From positions 2,108,001-2,172,000 of the forward strand of contig NZ_CP060634.1 of assembly GCF_014337195.1 (NCBI RefSeq): 64,000 nucleotides of DNA, read 5' to 3'. Of the stretch, positions 44,937 to 53,590 are shown in pieces. Both the position numbers and the translations under genes were made by a program. The notes beneath the pieces are model-generated. The model did no database searches, was not told the origin of the DNA, and saw only the letters and a program-made list of their open reading frames with translations. Positions within the stretch are counted from its first letter, which is position 1, and each line of letters starts with the position of its first letter. Source of the stretch: Qiania dongpingensis (GTDB lineage: Bacteria > Bacillota > Clostridia > Lachnospirales > Lachnospiraceae).

Positions 44937-47588
44937 ATGAGACGTCCTATTACGATATTGGAGCATCAGCCCGACGAATGCGGCTGCGGCCATCACGACC
45001 ACAGCCACAATCACGAGGAGCATGAAGGAGAGTGCAGCTGCGGCCACGATCATCACAGCCACGATTACGAAGAACATGGCGAGAAATGCGGATGTGATTA
45101 CGACCATCATGAACATGCCCACAGTCATATTTCTGATTTAGATGAAACGGGAAAAGGAACAAAAAAAAGTATTTTCCTTCTGGAAAACCTGGGATGCGCT
45201 CATTGTGCTTCCAAGATGGAGGAGAAGATTCAGAAGCTGCCGGGGGTGGAGTCGGCGTCGATCACATATGCGACGAAACAGCTTCGGCTGGCAGCGGGTG
45301 ATCCGGAGGGCCTTCTGCCTCAGATTGAAGAAATCTGTACATCCATTGAACCGGATGTCCGGATCGTGCGGAAGGAAACGCGGAAAACGAGTGTTGGCCA
45401 CGCAGTGCCCAGAACAAAAACTTATATTCTGGAGAATCTGGGATGCGCTCACTGTGCTTCCAATATGGAGCAGAAAATCGCACAGCTGCCCGGCGTGGGG
45501 GCCGTGACACTGACATATGCGACGAAACAGCTTCGGATCACGGCGCCGGATCCGGAAGAATATCTCCCTCAGATCCAGAAAATCTGCACTTCCATCGAAA
45601 AGGGAGTGAAGGTGGTGGATCGGGATACTGCCGCGGCCGCCGAAGCGGTGGAAAAACAGGAGCGGAGCGAAAAGACGGAAAGGGGCCGCGGAAAAGAAAA
45701 GAGCATTTCGGAGGAGAAGAAATCCCTGATCTGTATTATCCTCGGCGCGGTTCTGTTCATAGCAGGCGAGCTGCTGGAGAAGAACGGATTCGGTCCGGAG
45801 ATTATAATTCCCATAAATGTCGTAGCCTATATTATTTTGGGGGCTAAGATTGTGTGGACAGCGTTCCGCAATCTGACAAAGGGTCATGTGTTTGACGAAA
45901 ATTTTCTGATGAGTATTGCTACGCTGGGAGCCTTTGCCATCAGAGAATATCCGGAAGCAGTGGGCGTCATGCTGTTTTACAGGATAGGAGAATACTTTGA
46001 GCAGAGGGCGGTGGCAAGAAGCCGCAGCCAGATCATGGACGCCGTTGATATGAGGCCGGAGGTGGTGAACCTGGTATCCGGCGATGAGATCCGGGTGATC
46101 GGAGCGGAAGAAGCGCGGGCCGGCGACGTGCTGTTAGTAAGGCCGGGAGACAGGATTCCGCTGGACGGCGTGATATTGGAAGGAGAGAGCCGGATCGATA
46201 CCTCGCCGATCACGGGAGAGCCGGTGCCGGTGCACGCCGGCGCGGGCGACGCCGTTACGTCGGGCTGCGTGAATACCTCAGGACAGCTTAAGGTCCGTGT
46301 GGAAAAGGTACTGGAGGAATCCATGGTGACAAGGATCCTGGATTCCGTGGAGAACGCGGCCGCCAGTAAGCCGAAGATCGACCGGTTCATCACAAAGTTC
46401 GCCAGAATATATACCCCATTTGTAGTGGTGCTTGCGGCAGCAACGGCGGTGATTCCGTCTTTGGCGACGGGAAACTGGGATTATTGGGTCTATACGGCTC
46501 TGTCATTTCTGGTGATGAGCTGTCCCTGCGCTCTGGTGCTCAGCGTGCCGCTTGCGTTCTTTTCCGGTATCGGGGCGGGATCGAAAAAAGGAATTTTGTT
46601 TAAAGGCGGAGTATCCATTGAAGCGATGAGCGCGGTCAGCGCCGTGGTGATGGATAAGACCGGGACCATCACGGAGGGAAACTTTGTAGTTCAGGAGGCG
46701 GTGCCTGCGGCCGCTTCTTTAAAAGATGTGAGTATAGACGGGCCGGCGGGGGTACTGACGGCGGATGACCTGCTCCGAATCTGCGCCAGCTGTGAACAAA
46801 GCTCTACCCATCCCATAGCATCCAGCATCGTGGCAGAGGCCAGGAAGCGGGGCCTTGAGCTGGAAAAACCCGACAGCCTGGAAGAAATAGCGGGGCACGG
46901 GATACGGGCGTCCTTGGACGGAGCGGAGATCCTCTGCGGAAACAAGAAGCTGATGGATAAGTTCCTGGTATCCATGGAGGGAAGCCAGGCCGGGACCTTT
47001 GGTTCTGAGGTTTACGTTTCGGTCAATCAGCGGTATGCCGGGCGTATCGTCGTTGCGGACACCATTAAAAAGGACGCAAAGCCTGCGCTTCGCCGCCTGA
47101 AGAAAATGAATGTGGCAACGGCCATGCTGACCGGAGACGGTGAAGAGAGCGCCAGAGCCGTGGCAGAAGAGATTGGGCTGGATGAGGTCAGGGCAAAGCT
47201 GCTTCCGGAGGATAAGCTGGCTGAATTGACCAGAATGAGAGAAAAGTACGGATCCGTCATGTTCGTAGGAGACGGAATCAACGATGCGCCGGTGCTGGCC
47301 GGAGCCGACGTGGGAGCGGCCATGGGAAGCGGCGCCGACGCGGCCATCGAAGCGGCGGATGTGGTATTCATGACTTCAGGGGTGGAAGCGATTCCCCAGG
47401 CACTTGAGATCGCCAGAAGCACGAAGCGGATCTCCTGGCAGAATGTTACCTTCGCCCTGATCATCAAAGCGGCAGTCATGGTACTGGGCCTTTGCGGATT
47501 CGCTTCCATGTGGGCGGCGGTATTTGCCGATACCGGAGTTGCTATGCTGTGTGTGCTGAATTCCATAAGGATTCTGTATCACAAGTAA
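44937..47588 (+). CDS. Heavy-metal P1B-type ATPase (Zn/Cd/Co type) with His-rich tail and two HMA domains
   Basis: 883 aa from ATG 44937 (GAGGAGG 8 nt upstream). Residues 15-63 are a His/Cys/Asp-rich metal-buffer stretch (CGCGHHDHSHNHEEHEGE and repeats). Two HMA domains follow, each with LENLGCAHCAS (about 83 and 163), nearly the same sequence, so an internal duplication. The core has SCPCALVLS near 528 in the membrane, DKTGTITEG near 572 with the phosphorylated Asp, SSTHPIASSI near 623 and GDGINDAPVLAGADVG near 780. CPC plus the HMA type suggests Zn2+/Cd2+/Pb2+ export. Regulated by the operator just upstream. Confidence 0.93.
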   Translation: MRRPITILEHQPDECGCGHHDHSHNHEEHEGECSCGHDHHSHDYEEHGEKCGCDYDHHEHAHSHISDLDETGKGTKKSIFLLENLGCAHCASKMEEKIQKLPGVESASITYATKQLRLAAGDPEGLLPQIEEICTSIEPDVRIVRKETRKTSVGHAVPRTKTYILENLGCAHCASNMEQKIAQLPGVGAVTLTYATKQLRITAPDPEEYLPQIQKICTSIEKGVKVVDRDTAAAAEAVEKQERSEKTERGRGKEKSISEEKKSLICIILGAVLFIAGELLEKNGFGPEIIIPINVVAYIILGAKIVWTAFRNLTKGHVFDENFLMSIATLGAFAIREYPEAVGVMLFYRIGEYFEQRAVARSRSQIMDAVDMRPEVVNLVSGDEIRVIGAEEARAGDVLLVRPGDRIPLDGVILEGESRIDTSPITGEPVPVHAGAGDAVTSGCVNTSGQLKVRVEKVLEESMVTRILDSVENAAASKPKIDRFITKFARIYTPFVVVLAAATAVIPSLATGNWDYWVYTALSFLVMSCPCALVLSVPLAFFSGIGAGSKKGILFKGGVSIEAMSAVSAVVMDKTGTITEGNFVVQEAVPAAASLKDVSIDGPAGVLTADDLLRICASCEQSSTHPIASSIVAEARKRGLELEKPDSLEEIAGHGIRASLDGAEILCGNKKLMDKFLVSMEGSQAGTFGSEVYVSVNQRYAGRIVVADTIKKDAKPALRRLKKMNVATAMLTGDGEESARAVAEEIGLDEVRAKLLPEDKLAELTRMREKYGSVMFVGDGINDAPVLAGADVGAAMGSGADAAIEAADVVFMTSGVEAIPQALEIARSTKRISWQNVTFALIIKAAVMVLGLCGFASMWAAVFADTGVAMLCVLNSIRILYHK

Positions 47589-47611
47589 AATGTGCCGTTA
47601 CAGAAGAGTAT

Positions 47612-47637
47612 AAAGAGTTCGGCTTGCCGGACTCTTT
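47612..47637. terminator. Convergent terminator between metal ATPase and GNAT genes
   Basis: AAAGAGTTCGG (47612-47622) pairs with CCGGACTCTTT (47627-47637) around a CTTG loop, 11 bp with one G-U. It sits between two convergent stops and may work in both directions. Confidence 0.65.
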
Positions 47638-47643
47638 GCTGTG

Positions 47644-48270
47644 TCACAGATGACGGTCATACAGAAAAAAATCCATTTTTGCTTTCTGGCTGCCAATCTG
47701 AAAGAAGTGCTCCTTTTCACACTGGCGTTTCATGCCCTGGTGCTCATAGAAGCCGTAATTGCAGCTTGTATCTGTAAAGAGATAGAAATCCCGGATGTTT
47801 TCGCTTTTCATATAAGACAATGCCTTTTCAAACAGCATTTTTCCAATCCCGGATCCCCGGTATGCGGAACTGACTGCGAAGAAAGCGATTTCCCCCTGGT
47901 AGTTTCTGCCGCAGCCCGCCAGCAGTTCCTTGTCGATTCCATTTACGTCCCGAAAGACTTTGGCTGTTTTTCTTCCTTCTTTTGTTATAAGAAGTGAGAA
48001 GATGGAGGCAGCCTGGCGTATTCGAAACCGGAGCGGGCATTTGTGGGTTTTTATATTTTTTACCATGATGATACCCACAGGTATGCCGTCTGCTTCCGCG
48101 ACTTGGGTAAAAGTTTGATTGGAAAGGCAGCTGTACAGAAATATCTTCGCCAGCTTCTCCGCGGTCCTGGGACTGCTGAATTCATCATATTTCCACGCCT
48201 CCCTGATGACAGCCGTCAGCGCCTCCGAATCCTTCTCTAGATAACTTCTCAGTATAATCTGTCTGTTCAT
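47644..48270 (-). CDS. GNAT-family N-acetyltransferase
   Basis: 208 aa. GNAT core: QIILRSYLEKDSEALTAVIREAW at the N-terminus, FTQVAEADGIPVGIIMVKNI near 55 (beta 3-4), then EIAFFAVSSAYRGSGIGKMLFEKAL near 127 containing the acetyl-CoA pyrophosphate loop (YRGSGIG, matching Q/RxxGxG/A), and FYLFTDTSCNYGFYEHQGMKR near 163. The insertion between residues 70 and 120 (HKCPLRFRIRQAASIFSLLI) is longer than usual. Acceptor unknown. Convergent with the metal ATPase. Confidence 0.88.
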   Translation of the reverse strand: MNRQIILRSYLEKDSEALTAVIREAWKYDEFSSPRTAEKLAKIFLYSCLSNQTFTQVAEADGIPVGIIMVKNIKTHKCPLRFRIRQAASIFSLLITKEGRKTAKVFRDVNGIDKELLAGCGRNYQGEIAFFAVSSAYRGSGIGKMLFEKALSYMKSENIRDFYLFTDTSCNYGFYEHQGMKRQCEKEHFFQIGSQKAKMDFFLYDRHL

Positions 48271-48371
48271 GAATAGAACTCCTTTTCTGTTTCTTACTTC
48301 CGGTGTATAATGACTATAAAGTATCCAGCAGGTGTAAAGTCAAGAAAAAAATGCGGAGAGGAGATTTATTT

Positions 48372-48431
48372 GAAGGGTATACCCAAGGGCACCCCTTAAT
48401 TCATACCCTTCGGGCAGGCGCACTTCGTGCG
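48372..48431 (+). other. Two hairpins directly before repeat R1
   Basis: GAAGGGTAT (48372-48380) pairs with ATACCCTTC (48403-48411); CGCAC-TTC-GTGCG follows (48419-48431). No coding potential. They precede the left end of R1 and are absent from R2, so they belong to the insertion site or to a flanking element. Confidence 0.45.
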
Positions 48432-48448
48432 TCAAGGTATAATACAAA

Positions 48449-49176
48449 ATACCTTTTGAAATCTTTCTTAGTAAGCTCCGATTAAGCTCCAATATAAACA
48501 CCGGCAGAAGTTCCGGACCGTCACGATTTCGGTTCGCTGGCGATACAGGGGCCGCTTTATCCCCGCTTCAGAAGTAGCGCTCACATGTCGGCAGGAAATC
48601 TTAATGATTTCCCGTCTCCGGTTCGCTCAGAAACGGAATCGGTATTTTTCGTTTCTGTCTCCCTCCGCATGGGGAACACCGGCCGCTGCCCTGCGGCGCT
48701 CACCTTTAGGCCGGCCCGGAATCTTTCTGCCGGTGCTCTGCCCGCCGCACTGTACTGGACAAATTTCATTTCTCAGATTTCAGAAGTGGATTAGATATCC
48801 ACACGGCCCGCGCGCCTTATGGCAGCGGGCCGCGGCAGCCGCTCCAATGACTTTCAAGGCGAATGAGCGCTTATTTCGGTGCGGGAAGAAAGGCAAAGAG
48901 GAACAATCCGATTCCATCGTAAGGCGAGCGCCGCAAAGGCGTTAGCAGGATCTTCCCGGCCGCAGGGAGGTAAAAACCGAATCTCATGCAGGTTTTTATT
49001 GGAATCTGCCATGGAAAAATATCGATTTATCCATGGCAGTTGGAAAGGACCGACTGGAGGCCGTAAAGATTCTGGTTACGGCTGCCAGCGAGCCGCCTGG
49101 ATGGAATCGGATTTCCTCCTGCCTAATCTATTGCTCAATTACATAAATCATTTGTTTGAAAGGTATTAAAAGGTAT
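48449..49176 (+). repeat. R1: large structured dispersed repeat, copy 1
   Basis: About 730 bp without a supportable gene, matching R2 (62534-63243) in the same orientation over its whole length. A 45-nt block is identical (48499-48543 with 62582-62626), as are several others. Differences include compensatory pairs: GGAAATC/GATTTCC (48594-48612) becomes GGAAAATC/GATTTTCC in R2. Other conserved stems are AGAAACG/CGTTTCT (48629-48656) and GCCGTAA/TTACGGC (49060-49082). The ends are weakly inverted: ATACCTTTT at 48449 and AAAAGGTAT ending at 49176, the latter overlapping the merR start codon. Best read as an RNA-coding or RNA-like mobile repeat. Confidence 0.8.
48892..49123 (+). ncRNA. R1 3' domain: candidate structured RNA
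   Basis: The domain is closed by a long stem: GGCA (48892-48895) with TGCC (49120-49123), GAGGA with TCCTC, and a perfect 14-bp pairing of 48905-48918 (AATCCGATTCCATC) with 49100-49113. Inside are AAAAACC/GGTTTTT, CTGCCATGGA/TCCATGGCAG (49006-49039) and GCCGTAA/TTACGGC hairpins. In R2 the same stems form, with C-G 49009/49036 replaced by A-T. No transcript evidence is available from sequence alone. Confidence 0.6.
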
Positions 49177-49984
49177 GAATAGAGAAATAGCAAAACTGAC
49201 GACTTCCCAGTTCGCCAGACTGCATGGCGTCAATAAGAGAACTCTGCATTATTATGATAATATCGGTCTGTTTTCCCCGCGTTCCAAAGGAGAAAACAAG
49301 TACAGATATTATGATTATTTACAGAGCATTGAATTTGAATATATCCGGATGCTGAAGGAACTGAATATGGGGATCAGCGAGATCAAAGACTATTTGGACA
49401 ATCCCAACGCGGATGATTTTACACGTTTGGCGGACACAAAGATCCGGGAAATAGAAGGAGAGATCCGGAGACTGAAGAAGAATAAAAAGGTTCTCCTGGA
49501 TAAAAAGCAGAAGCTTGTCCTGTGCCGTACAGTCCAGGACGGCGAGGTTCGGCTGTCCGAATGTGAGGAAGAACGATTTTTGACGACCCCTTATGGGTTT
49601 GAGGAGGATGACCTGCAGAAATTGGCGGTCCATGTGAAGGAGGCATGGACTGTCGAACAGTACCGGGAAGGGATAGGAAGCTATATTTCCATTGACAAGG
49701 TCAGACAGGGGAATTTTGAAAGGTACGAAGGCCTTTTTACACCTGCGCCGCGGGACAGCAGGGAGGAGGAGATATTGGTGAGGCCCGGAGGAATGTACCT
49801 CTGCGGTTATGGAAGAGGCGGCTGGGACAGGCTTCCCGGCTTATACGAAAGGATGCTCCGGTTTGCCGATGAGAACCGGCTGGAATTATCTGGGTTTGCC
49901 TATGAAATGGGACTTAATGATTTTGCAGTCAGCAGCATGGAAGAATCGGTCACACAGGTACTGATTCGGGCAGAGCAGCGGTAA
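49175..49984 (+). CDS. MerR-family transcriptional regulator
   Basis: 269 aa. MerR winged helix at 7-75 (TTSQFARLHGVNKRTLHYYDNIGLFSP, then YRYYDYLQSIEFEYIRMLKELNMGISEIKDYL), a dimerising coiled coil (about 85-120), and a C-terminal region (about 130-269) of GyrI-like effector-binding type (GGMYLCGYGRGGWDRLPGLYERML). This is the BmrR-like layout for sensing small, often cationic or hydrophobic compounds. Its start codon and weak ribosome site (AAAAGG) lie inside the right end of repeat R1, so the repeat now supplies its upstream region. Target unknown. Confidence 0.9.
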   Translation: MNREIAKLTTSQFARLHGVNKRTLHYYDNIGLFSPRSKGENKYRYYDYLQSIEFEYIRMLKELNMGISEIKDYLDNPNADDFTRLADTKIREIEGEIRRLKKNKKVLLDKKQKLVLCRTVQDGEVRLSECEEERFLTTPYGFEEDDLQKLAVHVKEAWTVEQYREGIGSYISIDKVRQGNFERYEGLFTPAPRDSREEEILVRPGGMYLCGYGRGGWDRLPGLYERMLRFADENRLELSGFAYEMGLNDFAVSSMEESVTQVLIRAEQR

Positions 49985-50000
49985 ACAAAGGATTTTGGGC

Positions 50001-50029
50001 TTGACAATTAATTCCCGGAATTTTATAAT
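50001..50029 (+). promoter_or_regulatory. ileS promoter
   Basis: TTGACA (50001-50006), 17-nt spacer, TATAAT (50024-50029): consensus at every position. Transcription would start near 50036 and include the T-box. Confidence 0.9.
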
Positions 50030-50035
50030 GAGAGC

Positions 50036-50298
50036 AATATAATAGAGACTGTGATGGAGACAGTAAGACAGTAAGAAAGGTTCAGAGACCCGGCGATGGT
50101 GTGAGTTCGGGACGAGTAAGGCTGTGTGAATATCACTCCGGAGTTGCAGGCTGAATGATGAGACTGATTATCTTGTAGGCTATGCCGGTATCCACCGTTA
50201 GAGGGAGCGTATATAACCGTTCATAGGGCGGCGTATACAGAACGGGTGGTATTTGCGGAGACATCGGGCTTCGTCCTTTTCTGGACGAGGCCCTTTTT
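50036..50298 (+). promoter_or_regulatory. T-box riboswitch, isoleucine specific
   Basis: Stem I features include GATGGTG and the specifier loop GTGAATATCAC, where ATC (50132-50134) reads tRNA-Ile(GAU). The T-box sequence GGGTGGTATTTGCGG is at 50244-50258; its TGGT pairs with the ACCA end of uncharged tRNA-Ile. The terminator GGGCTTCGTCC/GGACGAGGCCC (about 50266-50293) ends in T6. Low isoleucine charging therefore turns on ileS. Confidence 0.93.
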
Positions 50299-50324
50299 TA
50301 TCCTATATTCAGGAGGTAGAAAAC

Positions 50325-53300
50325 ATGTATGACAAAGTATCTGCAAATCTCAATTTTGTAGAGCGTGAAAAAGAGACAGAAAAATTCTGGCAGGAACATG
50401 ATATTTTTGAAAAAAGCATTGACAACAGGAAGGAAGGCGAGACCTATACTTTTTACGACGGACCGCCGACGGCCAACGGAAAACCCCACATCGGCCATGT
50501 GCTGACAAGGGTGATCAAGGATATGATCCCCCGCTACCGCACGATGAAGGGATATATGGTCCCCAGGAAAGCCGGATGGGATACCCATGGCCTCCCCGTC
50601 GAGCTGGAAGTGGAAAAGATGCTGGGCCTGGACGGAAAAGAGCAGATTGAACAGTATGGCCTGAAGCCGTTTATCGAGCACTGCAAGGAGAGCGTGTGGA
50701 AATATAAAGGGATGTGGGAAGATTTCTCATCCACGGTCGGCTTTTGGGCAGATATGGAGCATCCTTACGTCACCTATGACAATGATTTCATTGAATCCGA
50801 GTGGTGGGCGTTGAAGAAGATTTGGGACAAGGGGCTGCTGTATAAAGGCTTTAAGATCGTGCCCTACTGTCCGCGCTGCGGGACTCCCCTTTCCAGCCAC
50901 GAAGTGGCTCAGGGATATAAGGATGTGAAGGAGCGCTCCGCGATCGCCCGTTTTAAAGTGAAGGGTGAGGACGCCTATATCCTGGCATGGACGACAACGC
51001 CCTGGACGCTGCCGTCCAACGTCGCTCTCTGTGTGAATCCCAATGAGCAGTATGCAAAGGTAAAAGCGGCCGACGGATACGTCTACTACATGGCCGTCGC
51101 TCTTCTGGATACAGTCCTGGGCCGGCTGGCGGAAGAGGGACAAGCCGCTTATGAAGTATTGGAGACCTATTCAGGCAGGGATCTGGAATATAAAGAATAT
51201 GAACCTTTGTTTGAATGTGCGGCCGAGGTGGCAGAAAAACAGCGCAAAAAAGCCTTCTATGTCCTCTGCGATACCTATGTGACGCTGACGGACGGCACCG
51301 GCGTCGTTCATATTGCGCCGGCATTTGGCGAAGACGACGCCCGGGTGGGCCGCAGATATGATCTTCCCTTTGTACAGCTGGTCGATGAAAAAGGGGATAT
51401 GACGGAAGAGACTCCCTTTGCCGGCATGTTTGTAAAGGATGCGGATTCCAAGGTGCTGCAGTGGCTGGACGAGAGGAAGCTTTTGTACGACGCTCCCAAA
51501 TTTGAACACAGCTATCCCCACTGCTGGAGATGCGATACTCCTCTGATCTATTATGCCCGCGAATCCTGGTTTATCAAGATGACGGATGTAAAAGAGGATC
51601 TGATCCGGAACAACAATACCATCAACTGGATTCCGGAAAGCATCGGGAAAGGGCGCTTCGGCGACTGGCTGGAGAACATCCAGGACTGGGGGATTAGCCG
51701 GAACCGGTACTGGGGGACGCCGCTCAACATCTGGGAATGTGAGTGCGGCCATCAGCATTCCATCGGGAGCATAGAAGAGCTTCGGAGCATGTCGCCTGAC
51801 TGCCCGGAGGATATAGAGCTTCACCGTCCTTTTATCGATGAAGTGACCATCACCTGTCCGGTCTGCGGAAAACAAATGCACCGGGTGCCGGAGGTGATCG
51901 ACTGCTGGTTTGACTCCGGCTCCATGCCTTTTGCCCAGCACCATTATCCCTTTGAGAACGAAGAGCTGTTCCATCAGCAGTTCCCGGCCCAGTTCATTTC
52001 AGAGGCGGTTGACCAGACCAGAGGATGGTTCTATTCTCTGCTGGCGGTCTCCACTCTGATCTTCAATAAAGCGCCTTATGAAAACGTGATCGTATTGGGC
52101 CATGTACAGGATGAGAACGGGCAGAAGATGAGCAAGTCCAAGGGGAACGCGGTGGATCCCTTTGACGCGCTGGAGACCTACGGCGCCGACGCCATCCGCT
52201 GGTATTTCTACGTCAACAGCGCGCCGTGGCTGCCCAACCGGTTTCACGGAAAGGCCGTCCAGGAAGGACAGAGAAAATTCATGGGCACTCTGTGGAATAC
52301 CTATGCTTTCTTTGTGCTTTACGCAAACATCGATAATTTTGACGCCACGAGGTATTCTCTGGACTATGAAAAACTTTCCGTAATGGATAAATGGCTTCTG
52401 TCCAAGATGAATAGTATGGTAAAGGATGTAGACAATAATCTGGAGAACTACAAGATCCCCGAAGCCGCCAGGACGCTTCAGGAGTTTGTGGATGACATGA
52501 GCAACTGGTATGTGAGGAGGAGCCGTGAGCGCTTCTGGGCCAAGGGCATGCCGCAGGATAAGATCAATGCGTATATGACGCTTTATACGGCTCTGGTGAC
52601 CGTGAGCAAGGCGGCGGCGCCCATGATTCCGTTTATGACAGAGGACATTTATCGTAATCTCGTATGCAGTATTGACAAAAACGCGCCGGAGAGCGTCCAT
52701 CTGTGCGATTTCCCCGCAGTATGCGAGGAACAGATCGACAAGGCTCTGGAAGAGAACATGGATCATGTGCTGAAAGTGGTGGTCATGGGCCGCGCATGCC
52801 GCAATACCGCCAATATCAAGAACAGGCAGCCCATCGGCAGGATGTTTGTGAAAGCACCGTTTACTCTGAGCAGCTACTATCGGGAAATCGTGGAGGATGA
52901 GCTGAACGTAAAGGAAGTGTCGTTTACGGAGGACGTCCGGGAGTTCACATCCTACACCTTCAAACCGCAGATGCGGACGGTCGGACCGAAGTACGGAAAG
53001 CTGCTTGGACAGATCAAGCAGAAGCTTGCCGAGCTGGACGGCAGCGCCGCCATGGATGAACTGAACGCCAAAGGAGAGCTGGCCATGACGGTAGACGGGA
53101 CAGCCGTCTCCCTGACGACTGAGGACCTTCTCATTGATACGGCACAGAAAGAAGGATATGTGACAGAAGGAGATAAGGAGGTGGCAGTGGTGCTGGATAC
53201 AAATCTGACACCAGAGCTTGTGGAAGAGGGATTTGTCCGCGAGATCATAAGCAAGGTTCAGACCATGCGGAAGGAAGCCGGCTTTGAAGTTACCGACCAT

Positions 53301-53480
53301 ATCAATCTGTATCAGGATGACAGTGACAAGATTGCCGGGATTCTTAAGAAATACACGGACACGATCAAAAACGAGGTTCTGGCCGAAAAGATTTTCATCG
53401 GAAAGATAACAGGCTATGAAAAGGACTGGAATATCAACGGAGAAAATGTTATGCTAGGAGTGGAAAAAGCAACGGTATAA
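50325..53480 (+). CDS. ileS: Isoleucyl-tRNA synthetase
   Basis: 1051 aa from ATG 50325 (CAGGAGG upstream); the reading frame is open further back through the T-box terminator but that is leader. Class Ia motifs: GKPHIGHVL (HIGH) near 54, the editing domain (about 200-400; WTTTPWTLPSN; GTGVVHIAPAFGEDD), Zn-type Cys clusters (CPRCG near 185; CPVCGKQM near 512), KMSKSKGN near 600, and the anticodon-binding domain with WYVRRSRERFW near 726. It is the long eukaryote-like IleRS2 type with a C-terminal DUF5915-like extension. Controlled by the upstream T-box. Confidence 0.97.
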   Translation: MYDKVSANLNFVEREKETEKFWQEHDIFEKSIDNRKEGETYTFYDGPPTANGKPHIGHVLTRVIKDMIPRYRTMKGYMVPRKAGWDTHGLPVELEVEKMLGLDGKEQIEQYGLKPFIEHCKESVWKYKGMWEDFSSTVGFWADMEHPYVTYDNDFIESEWWALKKIWDKGLLYKGFKIVPYCPRCGTPLSSHEVAQGYKDVKERSAIARFKVKGEDAYILAWTTTPWTLPSNVALCVNPNEQYAKVKAADGYVYYMAVALLDTVLGRLAEEGQAAYEVLETYSGRDLEYKEYEPLFECAAEVAEKQRKKAFYVLCDTYVTLTDGTGVVHIAPAFGEDDARVGRRYDLPFVQLVDEKGDMTEETPFAGMFVKDADSKVLQWLDERKLLYDAPKFEHSYPHCWRCDTPLIYYARESWFIKMTDVKEDLIRNNNTINWIPESIGKGRFGDWLENIQDWGISRNRYWGTPLNIWECECGHQHSIGSIEELRSMSPDCPEDIELHRPFIDEVTITCPVCGKQMHRVPEVIDCWFDSGSMPFAQHHYPFENEELFHQQFPAQFISEAVDQTRGWFYSLLAVSTLIFNKAPYENVIVLGHVQDENGQKMSKSKGNAVDPFDALETYGADAIRWYFYVNSAPWLPNRFHGKAVQEGQRKFMGTLWNTYAFFVLYANIDNFDATRYSLDYEKLSVMDKWLLSKMNSMVKDVDNNLENYKIPEAARTLQEFVDDMSNWYVRRSRERFWAKGMPQDKINAYMTLYTALVTVSKAAAPMIPFMTEDIYRNLVCSIDKNAPESVHLCDFPAVCEEQIDKALEENMDHVLKVVVMGRACRNTANIKNRQPIGRMFVKAPFTLSSYYREIVEDELNVKEVSFTEDVREFTSYTFKPQMRTVGPKYGKLLGQIKQKLAELDGSAAMDELNAKGELAMTVDGTAVSLTTEDLLIDTAQKEGYVTEGDKEVAVVLDTNLTPELVEEGFVREIISKVQTMRKEAGFEVTDHINLYQDDSDKIAGILKKYTDTIKNEVLAEKIFIGKITGYEKDWNINGENVMLGVEKATV

Positions 53481-53590
53481 TAAAAACCGTGCGCGCTGGG
53501 CGGACAATGGGGTGCCGAATCATGCAGTGCGCACCTCCTCCGGCGGGAGCCGGCAGGCGGGGAGGGGCAAAAATCCGATAGGAGGAAAAT
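53481..53590 (+). other. GC-rich leader before glgP
   Basis: Contains GTGCGC (about 53489) complementary to GCGCAC (about 53527) and a tight hairpin CCGGC-GGGA-GCCGG just upstream of the ribosome site GGAGG at 53581. No T-run follows, so it is more likely a stabilising or translation-modulating leader than a terminator. Confidence 0.35.

Noticed and set aside
48585-48794. Reading frame of 69 codons inside R1, similar to the 88-codon frame at 62668-62934 in R2
   Set aside because: The two frames share sequence only because the DNA repeat is conserved; substitutions occur at first, second and third codon positions alike, there is no ribosome-binding site, and the frames diverge completely after about 50 codons.
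48892-49123. Group I or group II intron, RNase P RNA or tmRNA as the identity of the repeat
   Set aside because: I found no domain V-like hairpin, no P7/guanosine-site motif, no RNase P conserved blocks and no tmRNA tag or tRNA-like ends.
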